NCBI GenBank assembly: GCA_964450715.1
Contig: CAYVFC010000150.1
Location: forward strand, 1 to 18,559
Direction: 5' to 3'
DNA from: CAYVFC01 sp964450715
Lineage (GTDB): Bacteria; Myxococcota_A; Polyangia; Polyangiales; JAFGIB01
Length of the DNA: 18,559 nucleotides
The position numbers were made by a program, and so were the translations under genes. This document shows, piece by piece, positions 8,545 through 15,698 of the stretch. Position 1 is the first letter of the stretch; each line of letters begins with the position of its first letter. Under the pieces are notes generated by a model. It was given only the letters and a program-made list of their open reading frames with translations, made no database searches and was not told the DNA's origin.

Positions 8545-8559
8545 CCAGAGTACCTCTGG
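8545..8559. promoter_or_regulatory. palindromic site, possible operator 1
   Basis: CCAGAG-TAC-CTCTGG is a perfect 6-bp inverted repeat with a 3-bp centre, inside the tandem array. Its size suits a dimeric repressor. No regulator gene is present in the window. Confidence 0.35.
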
Positions 8560-8575
8560 TTTCGTGGTTCTGTTC

Positions 8576-8590
8576 CCAGAGTACTTCTGG
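8576..8590. promoter_or_regulatory. palindromic site, possible operator 2
   Basis: CCAGAGTACTTCTGG repeats site 1 with one substitution, leaving five paired bases per arm. Its start is 31 bp from that of site 1, which is three helical turns, so two bound dimers would lie on the same face. A third, decayed version (CCCAGGGTACTTTT) follows near 8606. Confidence 0.3.
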
Positions 8591-8908
8591 TTTCGCGGCT
8601 TCTTTCCCAGGGTACTTTTCCGAAGGTCGGGGCTTGGGGAATTCGAGGTGCGCCGTAATATTGCAGCCGAGTTATGCCTGTACGCAAGTGTGACGCAATT
8701 GGATTCCCCTGGTGGTTGATTCGGTTCAGCGACGTCGCGGATAGCCCGGTAGATAGGAGCTATTATTAGATATGGCTCCAAAGGTTACCCGTTGCGGAAA
8801 CCTGGACGAGCCCACACCGAGCCGTGCTCGCGCCGTTTGCCGAGTAAACGGAACCGACTCGCATCCGAGCTTCGGATACGGTCTATTGCCCTGGAAGGGA
8901 GCCTTGTC

Positions 8909-10396
8909 ATGAGAATGTATCCGCTGTTCTACCTCGTTGCCGCGTTCTTCCTGCTGGCCGCTGCGGCCTGCGACTCCGGCACTACGGACGGCTGGGGCGC
9001 CGGAGGCGCTGCCGGAGGCGGCGCCGGGTTCAATCCTTACTCGGGCGGCGGCACCGGCGGATACGCGGGCGGGGTCGTGGGCGGCACTGGCGGCACCATC
9101 GGCGGTACGGGCGGCGCTGTCGTCGGGGGAACCGGCGGTACTGTCGTGGGCGGCACCGGCGGCACGGTCGGCGGTACCGGCGGTACGGTCGGCGGCACTG
9201 GCGGCACGGTCGGCGGCACCGGCGGCACGGTCGGCGGCACTGGCGGCGATACCGGCGGCACCGGCGGAGTCCAGGACGAGACCGTGGGCTGCGGAAGCAC
9301 GTCCCTGCTAGACATATCACCCGATACCCGCGACCGCGGGCCCTGGCCGGTCGGGCATTTAGAAACGTCGTTCGGCACCTTCGGGCACGTCATCGTCCTG
9401 TACCCGGCCGTTCCCGGAAGCGAGGCAGGCGCCGAGGAAGTCTGGTTTGACGTACGAGTATTGCTGCCCGATGCGGAGCGCGCCAAGGTCACCGATGAGG
9501 ACGCCAAGCCCGTATCGGTCCAGACCTACCGGGGCCTGCCCATCGACGACGCGCACGGCCCCTATCCGGCGGTGATACTGGTTCACGGTACGGCCTCGTT
9601 CGCCGAGGCTTCGGCCACCCCGATGGCGCACTGGGCCAGCCGGGGATTCATCGTGATAGCGGCCAATCACCCCACGCTCTATTTCACCGACCAGGTAGCG
9701 GCCTGCGCCGCCATCCCCCTGGTGTCCGATACCCTGGGCGCCGAGGTAGACGCCGAGATCGCCGCGCTCACCAGTCCCAGCGGCGACCTGGCCTTTTTGG
9801 CCGGCCACGTAGACATGTCGCGCATCGCATTGGCCGGTCATAGCGCGGGCGCTTACAACGTGGCGCAGTTCACCGGCAAGCCGGGCGTGGAGGTGGTGAT
9901 CGCGCTGTCCGGCAACATGGACGTCAAGCCCTCCTCCTCGCTCAAGTCGTCTCTGTTCATCAGCGGTCTGAGCGACGCGGTGCTGCCCTTCAACCCCGGC
10001 GGCGCCGGCATCGGCATCGTCTATTATCCGGGCATCCCCCTGGACGGCTCCCAGAGCGGCGCTTACGGCGCGTCCCCGCCCCGCAAGCGCATCATCGGCA
10101 TCACCGGCGGCGGGCACCTGACCGTCACCGACCTCTGCCAGACCAACAACAACGGTCAGAACGCCATGGAGGTGATGCAGGCGCGCGGCGTGGGTTGTCT
10201 AGGCATGATCCCCATGCTCTTCGACTGCGGTCCGATCGGCGCGCAGGTCGACTGGAAGCTCGGCATCGACATCGTGGCCGACGCCACCACCGCCGTGTTG
10301 GAGGAGACCCTGCACTGCAAGCCGCAGCGCACCTCCATCCTGACCAACTTCCAGTCCCGCTACAGTCAGATCGGCCACTTCGCGGAAGAGCTTTGA
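8909..10396 (+). CDS. lipoprotein alpha/beta hydrolase (chlorophyllase/PAF-acetylhydrolase-like) with Gly/Thr repeat linker
   Basis: 495 residues from the ATG at 8909, chosen because GGAAGGGA lies 8 nt upstream and the hydrophobic signal follows at once; an in-frame TTG at 8792 would add 39 charged residues before the signal. The signal ends A-A-A-C21, an acceptable lipobox. Residues about 31-121 are a Gly/Thr linker built on GGTGGTV. The catalytic domain has the oxyanion HGT at 226-228 and the elbow G-H-S-A-G with Ser312. Asp356 (SGLSDAV) and His403 (GGGHLTV) are likely triad partners. The order YPAVILVHG, then HWASRGFIVIA, matches the dienelactone-hydrolase/chlorophyllase/PAF-acetylhydrolase group, which acts on short or small ester bonds. 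Several Cys in the C-terminal part suggest disulphides outside the cytoplasm. True substrate unknown. Confidence 0.82.
   Translation: MRMYPLFYLVAAFFLLAAAACDSGTTDGWGAGGAAGGGAGFNPYSGGGTGGYAGGVVGGTGGTIGGTGGAVVGGTGGTVVGGTGGTVGGTGGTVGGTGGTVGGTGGTVGGTGGDTGGTGGVQDETVGCGSTSLLDISPDTRDRGPWPVGHLETSFGTFGHVIVLYPAVPGSEAGAEEVWFDVRVLLPDAERAKVTDEDAKPVSVQTYRGLPIDDAHGPYPAVILVHGTASFAEASATPMAHWASRGFIVIAANHPTLYFTDQVAACAAIPLVSDTLGAEVDAEIAALTSPSGDLAFLAGHVDMSRIALAGHSAGAYNVAQFTGKPGVEVVIALSGNMDVKPSSSLKSSLFISGLSDAVLPFNPGGAGIGIVYYPGIPLDGSQSGAYGASPPRKRIIGITGGGHLTVTDLCQTNNNGQNAMEVMQARGVGCLGMIPMLFDCGPIGAQVDWKLGIDIVADATTAVLEETLHCKPQRTSILTNFQSRYSQIGHFAEEL
9080..9268 (+). repeat. in-frame 21-bp tandem repeats encoding GGTGGTV
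   Basis: About eight units of a 7-residue repeat, GGTGGT plus V or I, with a few irregular units (an extra V, and A or D replacing T). Synonymous third-position changes (GGC/GGT, ACC/ACT/ACG) are scattered through the units, showing that the protein repeat is kept while the DNA drifts. Near-identical neighbouring units could still expand or contract by slippage. Confidence 0.85.
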
Positions 10397-10398
10397 GC

Positions 10399-10474
10399 TG
10401 TCATCTCGACCGAAGGGAGAGATCTCTCTAAGCCGCGACTAGCATAGAGATTTCTCGCTGCGCTCGAAATGACA
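10399..10474. repeat. 76-bp imperfect palindromic element between convergent genes
   Basis: The left arm (10399-10427, starting TGTCATCTCGACCGAAGG) and right arm (10446-10474, ending GCTCGAAATGACA) pair at 24 of 29 positions around an 18-base loop. A weaker outer pair AGAGCTT/AAGCTCT near 10387 and 10485 encloses it. It starts three bases after the hydrolase stop and ends 17 bases from the stop of the convergent gene. It may be a dispersed MITE/REP-like element that doubles as a bidirectional terminator. A half copy lies at 2341-2369. Confidence 0.75.
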
Positions 10475-10491
10475 GGGACAGCGCGAAGCTC

Positions 10492-13023
10492 TCACCGCGC
10501 CAGCCGCCAAGCAATCGGCAGCAGCGCGAAGTAGCAGCCCGCCCCGATCCAGAGCGTGGTCTGGATCCCCCACGCCATCGAGCACCCGAGCGCCAGCCCG
10601 CTGGCGCACACCCCGAACGCGCCGTTTATCCCCCATAGCCAGGGACCGATCGAACCGGATGCCGCGCGGTCGCGGCGCGGGTTGGGATCGCGGTAGGGGT
10701 CGCGGTCGTCGCCCGAATCGCGCCCGTCCGAGGGCGGGTCGGAGCGGTAGCGGTTCCGGTCGCGCGGAGCCAGCCGGCTCTCGCGCCGCTCGATCAGGCG
10801 CAGGCCCAGGGGAAAGCAGATGCCGAGCGCGAGCGCCGGCGGGGCGAGCAGCGCGAGCGAAGTGGCCACGCGCACGTCCAACTCGCCGGCCGTGGCAAAG
10901 CCCAGCACCCGTTCCATGGAGAGGATTACCGCGCTGACCAGCACGGCGGGCAGCAACGGGTAGAGGCGGGTCGCCCAGCGGCGGCCGACCGGGATACGGT
11001 TGCTAAGCAAGCTGCCCAGGCCGGCGAAGAGGATGATGCCGCCCAGCAACACGGCCAGCGCCACGGTCGGCTGCCCGATCAGCACGTTCAGCCGGGACAA
11101 TAGCCCCATCTCCACGTACATGAAGCCGAGGCCGATGAAGGCGAAGTACAGAGCTGCGGCCAAAACGTCCAGGCGGGGCAGGCTAACAGGGGAGGGCGCG
11201 CCCTTGTCCGCCTGCCTGCGGCGGCGGGCCAGCAGCGGCGCGGCCACCGTGGCCAGGGTGAGCAGCAGGCCCACGGCCACGGCGTAGAGTAGGGTCTGGG
11301 TGGCCTGCACGTTGCCGAGAAAGCTCAGGTCCAGCTCGTCCACCGAGCGGCCGGTGGCGATCCAGCGGGTGGGCTTGAGCATGTTGAAGAAGAAGGGGCG
11401 CAGATCCGTGGGCGGCGTCAGATCCAGCGTCTGCGAGGCCGCGTAGCGCCACATGCCCCGGCGGGTGCGCTGCCCGATGACGCCCGCGATGGTGGGGTCG
11501 CTCGACTCCTCCAGCGGAGCGGCCAGTACGTTGAAACCGAGCTTCTTGGCCAGATTGTGCACGCGGTAGACGTCGCCCGGGCTGAAGGGCGCGGGCGAGG
11601 CCAGCAGCGTCGCGATCTCGCCGTGCTGCAGCAACACGATGTGGCGGCTGGGGTGCTTTGCACGGCGCATCCAGAGCGCCTCCATGGCCAGCGCCGTCAT
11701 GCGCGCGGTCTCGCCCGGCGAGAGGCTGTTGTACCAGCGGGATACCGAGAAGATACCATTGCGGGTCAGGCGCGAAAGAAAGGTCTTCCAGGCCTCGACC
11801 GTGTACAGCCCGTTCTCCGACAGGGTGTAGGCGCCCGCGCCGGTCGACGCCCAGGTGTCGATCAGCGACATGGTGATCACGGTATAGTTGCGCCGGTCGC
11901 GGCTCAGGTAGCTGCGCGCCTCGTCCGCTACCAGCACCACGTCTTGCAGGTTGATAAGCCCCGAGTAGGCGGGCAGGGTGTTGAGGTGCAGGTCCACGAT
12001 CAGGTCGTTGATCTCGATACCCACCACCGGCTTGTGGCCGGCCATCACCGCCACGGTGACGTCGCGCCCGCCGCCCACGCCGATCACCGCGGCCGGACCT
12101 GCCGGGCGTAGCAGGTGGGCGAAAGAGGTCAGATCCCACCCCAGGTAGCCGTGCCGCTCCACCAGGTCGCCCCGCTCGGCCAGCATGGTGCCGGCGGCGC
12201 CGTCTATCTCGATCATACGCCAGGGGATAGGGCGCAGCGCTTCCGGGGGCGCCTTGGGGCTCACGCTCCAGATCATGGGTGGCTTGACCTGGTTCTTGTC
12301 CACCGTCACCCGAGAATAGGTATTCCACCTCACGTACTCGAAGCGGTCGTGGTCCTCCCGTTTGCCCTTGACCCAGGCCGGCCGTAGCGGGTGCGGATCG
12401 ACAGCCGCGTTGCCCACGCCGAGGGCGGCCAGCGCGATCGCCGCCACCAGCGGCCAGGCCGCCTTGCGGCCGGCGGCGATCGAGAAGGCGACCGCCGCCA
12501 GCGCGGCCACCGCACCGCACAGCACCGCCGCGCTGGGCGCGTCCACCGCGTCGAGCAGCGGGATGACCAGCAGGCAACCCGAGGCCGCGCCGCAGAGGTC
12601 GACCCCATAGACCAGGCTGGGCGGAAGCCCGGTACGGGTCAGCGCCAGCGTGATGGTGATGCCGCCCAAGATAAAAGGGACGGCCAAAATGGCCCCGGTC
12701 TGCAGCAGGGCGACAAAGGCCAGCAGGTCCGATACCGGCAGCAGCGGCTGGGAGAGCGCCAGCGTCATGGCCAGCGGGATGGTGACCGCGAAGCCCAGGG
12801 CTGACTGGGCCAGGCGCAGGGGCACGAGCTGGTCGGCGAACAGGCGAGGGGAGACGAAGACCAGCACCGCTCCCGCGGTCATGCCTAGCATGGCCAGCGA
12901 GATCACGAAAAAGGCGAGGTGGTACCAGGCGATCACGCTGATGATGCGCGTCAGCAGGATCTCCAGCAATAGCGTGGCCAGCGCAGTAACGAATACGCCG
13001 AAATAGGTAAGAGGGCGGCTCAT
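10492..13023 (-). CDS. multi-pass membrane protein with degenerate spermidine-synthase/methyltransferase-like domain
   Basis: 843 residues from the ATG at 13023. An in-frame ATG at 13113 would add 30 basic residues before the first TM helix and overlap the upstream gene, so it is less likely. N-terminal part: about seven TM helices (residues about 5-210). The middle domain (about 225-540) has a Rossmann-type nucleotide pocket, AAVIGVGGGRD at 311-321 and the acidic ribose-binding strand VGIEIND ending at 340, then VADEAR and ITMSLIDTW. C-terminal part: about six more TM helices, interrupted by a loop very rich in Arg and Asp (about 725-770). The arrangement is that of membrane-fused spermidine-synthase-like proteins. 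Where true aminopropyltransferases have a catalytic Asp-Ser-Ser/Thr-Asp motif, this one has Met-Ser-Leu-Ile-Asp, so polyamine synthesis is doubtful. Actual role unknown. It lies 49 bp after the GT-C-like gene, probably in the same transcript. Confidence 0.75.
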   Translation of the reverse strand: MSRPLTYFGVFVTALATLLLEILLTRIISVIAWYHLAFFVISLAMLGMTAGAVLVFVSPRLFADQLVPLRLAQSALGFAVTIPLAMTLALSQPLLPVSDLLAFVALLQTGAILAVPFILGGITITLALTRTGLPPSLVYGVDLCGAASGCLLVIPLLDAVDAPSAAVLCGAVAALAAVAFSIAAGRKAAWPLVAAIALAALGVGNAAVDPHPLRPAWVKGKREDHDRFEYVRWNTYSRVTVDKNQVKPPMIWSVSPKAPPEALRPIPWRMIEIDGAAGTMLAERGDLVERHGYLGWDLTSFAHLLRPAGPAAVIGVGGGRDVTVAVMAGHKPVVGIEINDLIVDLHLNTLPAYSGLINLQDVVLVADEARSYLSRDRRNYTVITMSLIDTWASTGAGAYTLSENGLYTVEAWKTFLSRLTRNGIFSVSRWYNSLSPGETARMTALAMEALWMRRAKHPSRHIVLLQHGEIATLLASPAPFSPGDVYRVHNLAKKLGFNVLAAPLEESSDPTIAGVIGQRTRRGMWRYAASQTLDLTPPTDLRPFFFNMLKPTRWIATGRSVDELDLSFLGNVQATQTLLYAVAVGLLLTLATVAAPLLARRRRQADKGAPSPVSLPRLDVLAAALYFAFIGLGFMYVEMGLLSRLNVLIGQPTVALAVLLGGIILFAGLGSLLSNRIPVGRRWATRLYPLLPAVLVSAVILSMERVLGFATAGELDVRVATSLALLAPPALALGICFPLGLRLIERRESRLAPRDRNRYRSDPPSDGRDSGDDRDPYRDPNPRRDRAASGSIGPWLWGINGAFGVCASGLALGCSMAWGIQTTLWIGAGCYFALLPIAWRLAR

Positions 13024-13072
13024 GCAGATACCGGGTTGTATTGGCGCTTCAGGGTACTCGCTGGAGCGCCGG

Positions 13073-15142
13073 CTATTCAACCGCGGCGCCGACCTTTGCT
13101 TCGGCCGCGGCATCGGCCGCTACCTCGGCCGCGGCGTCAAAACCGGTTCCGGAGTCGCCCGCGGGCTTCGATTCTTCCGCCTGCCGGTTGGTGGCGGGCT
13201 CCGCTGCCGCCCCGTTCGCGTTCGCCGTTAGCGCCGTCGGCACCTGCCGCAACAGCGGCGGCGCGGCCGAATACGGGTGCAGCAGAGCCAGATCCGGGAA
13301 CACGGCCTTGGGGACGCGGAGCTTCTGCCCCACCGCTGGCAGGGGAAAGCGGCGCAGACCGTTCATAGTGGAGAAGAGGAACAGATAGGAGTCGTCCTCG
13401 AGCGGCCTGTCAAAGACGAAGCGCACGGACACGGGTCTGCCCTCGTATCCCCGGAGGATCCGCACCTCGAACTCGTCCGTTACCACCCGATCGCCCGGGT
13501 TCAGGGGAAAGCGTTCGGCCCGGTACAGGCTCTCCAGGTCGCTCTCCATCAGCGTGCCTCCCAGCACGGTCAGCTCCAACGTCCTCGGGTCGGTCCGCAG
13601 CACGTCGTGCGCGTGGGGTGAGGCGCTGAGGATGCGAACCGAGCGCGGCATGGGACGCCCGTGGAAGTGCAGCACATAGGGCGCGAACAGCACGGTGGTA
13701 TGCTCGATGCTGTTGAGCAGAAACACGTGCTGCCCCTTACTCTTGCTATCGTCGATGTCCGACTGCAGCACCCACTGCCGCACCGACTGGAAGAAGTAGG
13801 CATAGGCGCGCACCTCGCGCTGGGAGTTGAGGCTGGAGAGAAAGACCTGAACCAGCAGCATGGCGAGCAGCAGCGCCAGCGTCGCCGCGCGGGAGCGCAA
13901 GCCCAGCGCGGGCCAGTTCCGGCGCAGGTGGCGCAGGCGCACGAGCAGTATCGCGGCCCAGATCGCGCTCGCGCCCACCGACGCCGGCAGCACCAGCCGG
14001 CTGGAGGGAAACGAGGCGACCATGGGCAGCATGGACAGCAACGCGCCCAGCAGCAGCCAGCGCAGCTCGCGCAGCAACCGCGGCGGCTGATGGCGAAAGC
14101 CCCAGCGGACTACCAGCAGCCCCACCAGGCCCGCTCCGCTACCCAGCAGCACGTGCCAGAACTGCCACTCGGGGAGCTTGCGCCAGACCTCGGGCGAAGC
14201 CAGGTCCCAGTCGAGGACGGCGTGAACCAGCAGGTACCGCAGCGGGTTGCCGGTCTGGTACCAGACCGCGGGAATACCGAGGATCAGGTCTCCGAAGAAG
14301 ACCGGGAAGCGTTTCGAAGCCCGCACCAGGTAGTTGAGCGGATCGGAGGTGGGGTTGACGTAGACGTCGGAGTTGAGGGCGGCGTAGCTCAGCAGGTGCT
14401 GGGCGATGAGGAAGCAGAGCCCCAGGGTCGCCGCCGGCAGCAAGGCGCGAAAGCGGACGCCGAGCCTATCGCGGGCGCCCAGCACCTCGAAGGCGAACAG
14501 GTAGGCGAAGATGGGCATGGTCCACTCGCCGCCCAGCAGCCCGAGCGAGAACATCACCACGCTCAGCAGCAGGTAGCTTCGGCCCTTTCCGCGCCGCCAG
14601 CGGATGTGGCTCCACAGGCCCAGCAGCCCGAGGCTCAGCGAGACCAGGGCGTTGCGGTTGGCGAGCCAGAGCAGGGGAAGCCCGTGTCCCTCCTCCACCG
14701 CGAACAGCAGCACGGCCAGGGCCGCCACCTGAACGGGCAGCACCTCCCGGAGCAGCAGGGCCGCGCAGACGACCAGGAAGGCCCACCAGATCATGGAATG
14801 CAGGTGGAAGGCCACCTGGTTCTTGCCGAGCACATGGTGGTCGAAGGCGATGAGCGCGCTGGACAGCGGCCGCATCATGGCCAGCCGCAGCTCGGGATGG
14901 GTCCACCAGGGGATAGTCCCGAAGTCCATCAGCACCTGGGTTTCCTCGGCCGTGTCGCCCGACCAGCAGTTGTAGAGATCAAAGGGCGAGCGCTCGACCG
15001 GGGCGGCTCCCTCTACCATGACGTGCTGCGGGTAGTCGTCCGAGCCCATGCCCACGGCCACCATCGTCAGCCAGCGCAAGCCGCAGCCCGTGACGATGGC
15101 CAGCACGACCAGCGCGATATAGCCGAGGTGCGATCGATACAT
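13073..15142 (-). CDS. multi-pass membrane protein, GT-C glycosyltransferase-like
   Basis: 689 residues from the ATG at 15142. An ATG at 15190 is in frame, but it lies almost on the predicted transcription start and adds only a short polar leader. TM1 (about 6-30) is followed by an extracytoplasmic loop with G-M-G-S-D-D-Y (Asp35, Asp36), the usual place of the acidic motif in GT-C sugar transferases. RPLSSALIAFDHHVLG, then AFHLHSMIWWAFLVV, resembles the H/N-rich segment before TM2-3 of ArnT/PMT-like proteins. About ten TM helices run to residue about 455. A beta-rich soluble domain (about 470-635) follows, then a 45-residue Ala/Glu-rich low-complexity tail. A lipid-linked sugar substrate is the family expectation, but no conserved name fits and the function is inferred only from topology. 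Confidence 0.6.
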   Translation of the reverse strand: MYRSHLGYIALVVLAIVTGCGLRWLTMVAVGMGSDDYPQHVMVEGAAPVERSPFDLYNCWSGDTAEETQVLMDFGTIPWWTHPELRLAMMRPLSSALIAFDHHVLGKNQVAFHLHSMIWWAFLVVCAALLLREVLPVQVAALAVLLFAVEEGHGLPLLWLANRNALVSLSLGLLGLWSHIRWRRGKGRSYLLLSVVMFSLGLLGGEWTMPIFAYLFAFEVLGARDRLGVRFRALLPAATLGLCFLIAQHLLSYAALNSDVYVNPTSDPLNYLVRASKRFPVFFGDLILGIPAVWYQTGNPLRYLLVHAVLDWDLASPEVWRKLPEWQFWHVLLGSGAGLVGLLVVRWGFRHQPPRLLRELRWLLLGALLSMLPMVASFPSSRLVLPASVGASAIWAAILLVRLRHLRRNWPALGLRSRAATLALLLAMLLVQVFLSSLNSQREVRAYAYFFQSVRQWVLQSDIDDSKSKGQHVFLLNSIEHTTVLFAPYVLHFHGRPMPRSVRILSASPHAHDVLRTDPRTLELTVLGGTLMESDLESLYRAERFPLNPGDRVVTDEFEVRILRGYEGRPVSVRFVFDRPLEDDSYLFLFSTMNGLRRFPLPAVGQKLRVPKAVFPDLALLHPYSAAPPLLRQVPTALTANANGAAAEPATNRQAEESKPAGDSGTGFDAAAEVAADAAAEAKVGAAVE

Positions 15143-15198
15143 CGTTATTGCTAAGTGGCTCCTGAACCCGGTATCGGTCGGCACGTCCATAACCCGGT

Positions 15199-15227
15199 AC
15201 AGTACCTATCCGGCATTTTAAAGACAA
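15199..15227 (-). promoter_or_regulatory. candidate sigma70 promoter for the two-gene membrane-protein unit
   Basis: Minus strand TTGTCT (15222-15227), 17 bases, TACTGT (15199-15204). The start would fall near 15192, making the ATG at 15190 nearly leaderless and favouring the ATG at 15142. The -35 overlaps the T-tract of the terminator upstream. GGTAC-T-GTACC, a small inverted repeat, spans the -10. Confidence 0.3.
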
Positions 15228-15260
15228 AAAGGCGCTCCGCGCATCGCGCGCGGAGGCCTT
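15221..15260 (-). terminator. strong Rho-independent terminator of the small lipoprotein gene
   Basis: On the minus strand GGCCTCCGCGC pairs with GCGCGGAGCGCC (one bulged base) across a short loop and is followed by TTTTTGTCTTT. It begins about 35 nt after the lipoprotein stop at 15294. AAAGG on the other flank gives it some capacity in the reverse direction. Confidence 0.8.
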
Positions 15261-15293
15261 TCGTCGTTTCTCGCGTTCGAAAAGGGGCGCGGA

Positions 15294-15599
15294 TCAGCCG
15301 GCGTCGTCTTCGTCGCCAGCGTCGGAATCCGATCCGCCCTCGCCGCCGAGGCCGGCGCCGCCCGAATCCCACTGACCGCCGTCCATGCCGCCAGCTCCGC
15401 CGCCGCCTTCACCGGCGCCGCCGGCGCCGCCGCCGCCCTCACCGGCGCCGCCGCTACCGGCCTGCGCGTCCATTCCGGCGTCCTCGACCGGTTCCGAGCC
15501 GTCGTCGTCGTCATCGCCGCAACCCACCGCAGTGGTGAGCAACACAAACGAAGAAGCCAGCGCAATCATCGATAGAAGTATCTTTCGTACAAGCTCCAT
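15294..15599 (-). CDS. small acidic, Gly-rich lipoprotein of unknown function
   Basis: 101 residues. The start is fixed at 15599 by an excellent Shine-Dalgarno GGAGGAG six bases upstream; an in-frame ATG at 15644 lacks one. The signal peptide has a basic n-region and hydrophobic core (about 7-24), and the lipobox T-A-V-G-C27 is followed by G and five Asp. The mature part is entirely low complexity: acidic residues, then GGAGEGGGGAGG-type repeats, then DSDAGDEDDAG. No fold is expected. Asp at +3 and beyond favours outer-membrane or surface placement if Lol-type rules for this lineage resemble those of other Gram-negatives. The first residues of the mature part match those of the lipase at 477-1991 (V-G-C-G-D-D-D-D-D). 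It has its own promoter, leader hairpin and terminator, so it may be abundant. Function unknown. Confidence 0.75.
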   Translation of the reverse strand: MELVRKILLSMIALASSFVLLTTAVGCGDDDDDGSEPVEDAGMDAQAGSGGAGEGGGGAGGAGEGGGGAGGMDGGQWDSGGAGLGGEGGSDSDAGDEDDAG

Positions 15600-15620
15600 G
15601 ATTCTCTCCTCCAAAAACGG

Positions 15621-15639
15621 CTCGACGCCTCGGGTCGAG
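15621..15639 (-). promoter_or_regulatory. leader hairpin upstream of the small lipoprotein start
   Basis: On the minus strand CTCGAC and GTCGAG form a perfect 6-bp stem around CCGAGGC, nine bases before the GGAGGAG ribosome binding site. It leaves the site free and could stabilise the 5' end of the message. Confidence 0.35.
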
Positions 15640-15668
15640 GGCAACTCTGCCCGGGCAACAATCGCCCA

Positions 15669-15698
15669 ATCATAGTGCGTCGTCAGCGTCTAAGGCAA
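15669..15698 (-). promoter_or_regulatory. sigma70 promoter with AT-rich upstream element for the small lipoprotein gene
   Basis: Minus strand TTGCCT (15693-15698), 18 bases, TATGAT (15669-15674, five of six). Immediately upstream, 15699-15735 is almost pure A/T, unlike anything else in this GC-rich window, which fits an UP element. Predicted start near 15662, leader about 62 nt. Confidence 0.5.

Larger units (their letters stand above)
8507..8617. repeat. tandem repeat array upstream of the efflux operon
   Basis: Five copies of CTGGTTTCG start at 8507, 8520, 8533, 8556 and 8587. The first two units are identical 13-mers (CTGGTTTCGTTAA). The third is 23 bp. The last two are 31 bp, diverged from each other at a few positions, and both end in the TTCCCAG-GTACTT block. 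The array starts about 70 bp upstream of the adaptor start codon, where operators would be expected. Confidence 0.8.
8438..8908. other. divergent intergenic region between efflux operon and hydrolase gene
   Basis: 471 bases with no supported gene. On the efflux side it holds an inverted repeat CCTCC-GTCAG-GGAGG near 8489-8503 and the tandem array 8507-8617. The rest is more AT-rich, including TATTATTAGATATGG near 8761, but I could not pair a convincing -35 with it. A 101-codon minus-strand frame and a TTG-started extension of the hydrolase reading frame cross the region; both are judged spurious. Confidence 0.6.

Noticed and set aside
8507..8617. CRISPR array
   Set aside because: Units are contiguous tandem repeats of unequal length without unique spacers and without nearby cas genes.
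8476..8781. 101-codon minus-strand ORF over the tandem repeat array
   Set aside because: Its repetitive peptide follows from the DNA repeats; no ribosome binding site, no GC3 bias, and it occupies the operator region of the efflux operon.
8792..8908. TTG-started 39-residue N-terminal extension of the repeat-linker hydrolase
   Set aside because: It would place a charged peptide before the lipoprotein signal; the ATG at 8909 has GGAAGGGA at the right distance.
11183..12577. 464-codon minus-strand ORF inside the spermidine-synthase-like gene
   Set aside because: Gly/Arg/Ala-rich out-of-frame reading of the same strand; the other frame carries the conserved motifs.
13661..15154. 497-codon plus-strand ORF opposite the GT-C-like gene
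   Set aside because: Gln/His/Arg-rich shadow composition with no membrane or catalytic features; the minus strand is a clear multi-pass protein.
15655..15668. sigma54-like site TGGGCGATTGTTGC upstream of the small lipoprotein
   Set aside because: The distance between the GG and GC elements is one base short of the required spacing, and a better sigma70 promoter overlaps it.
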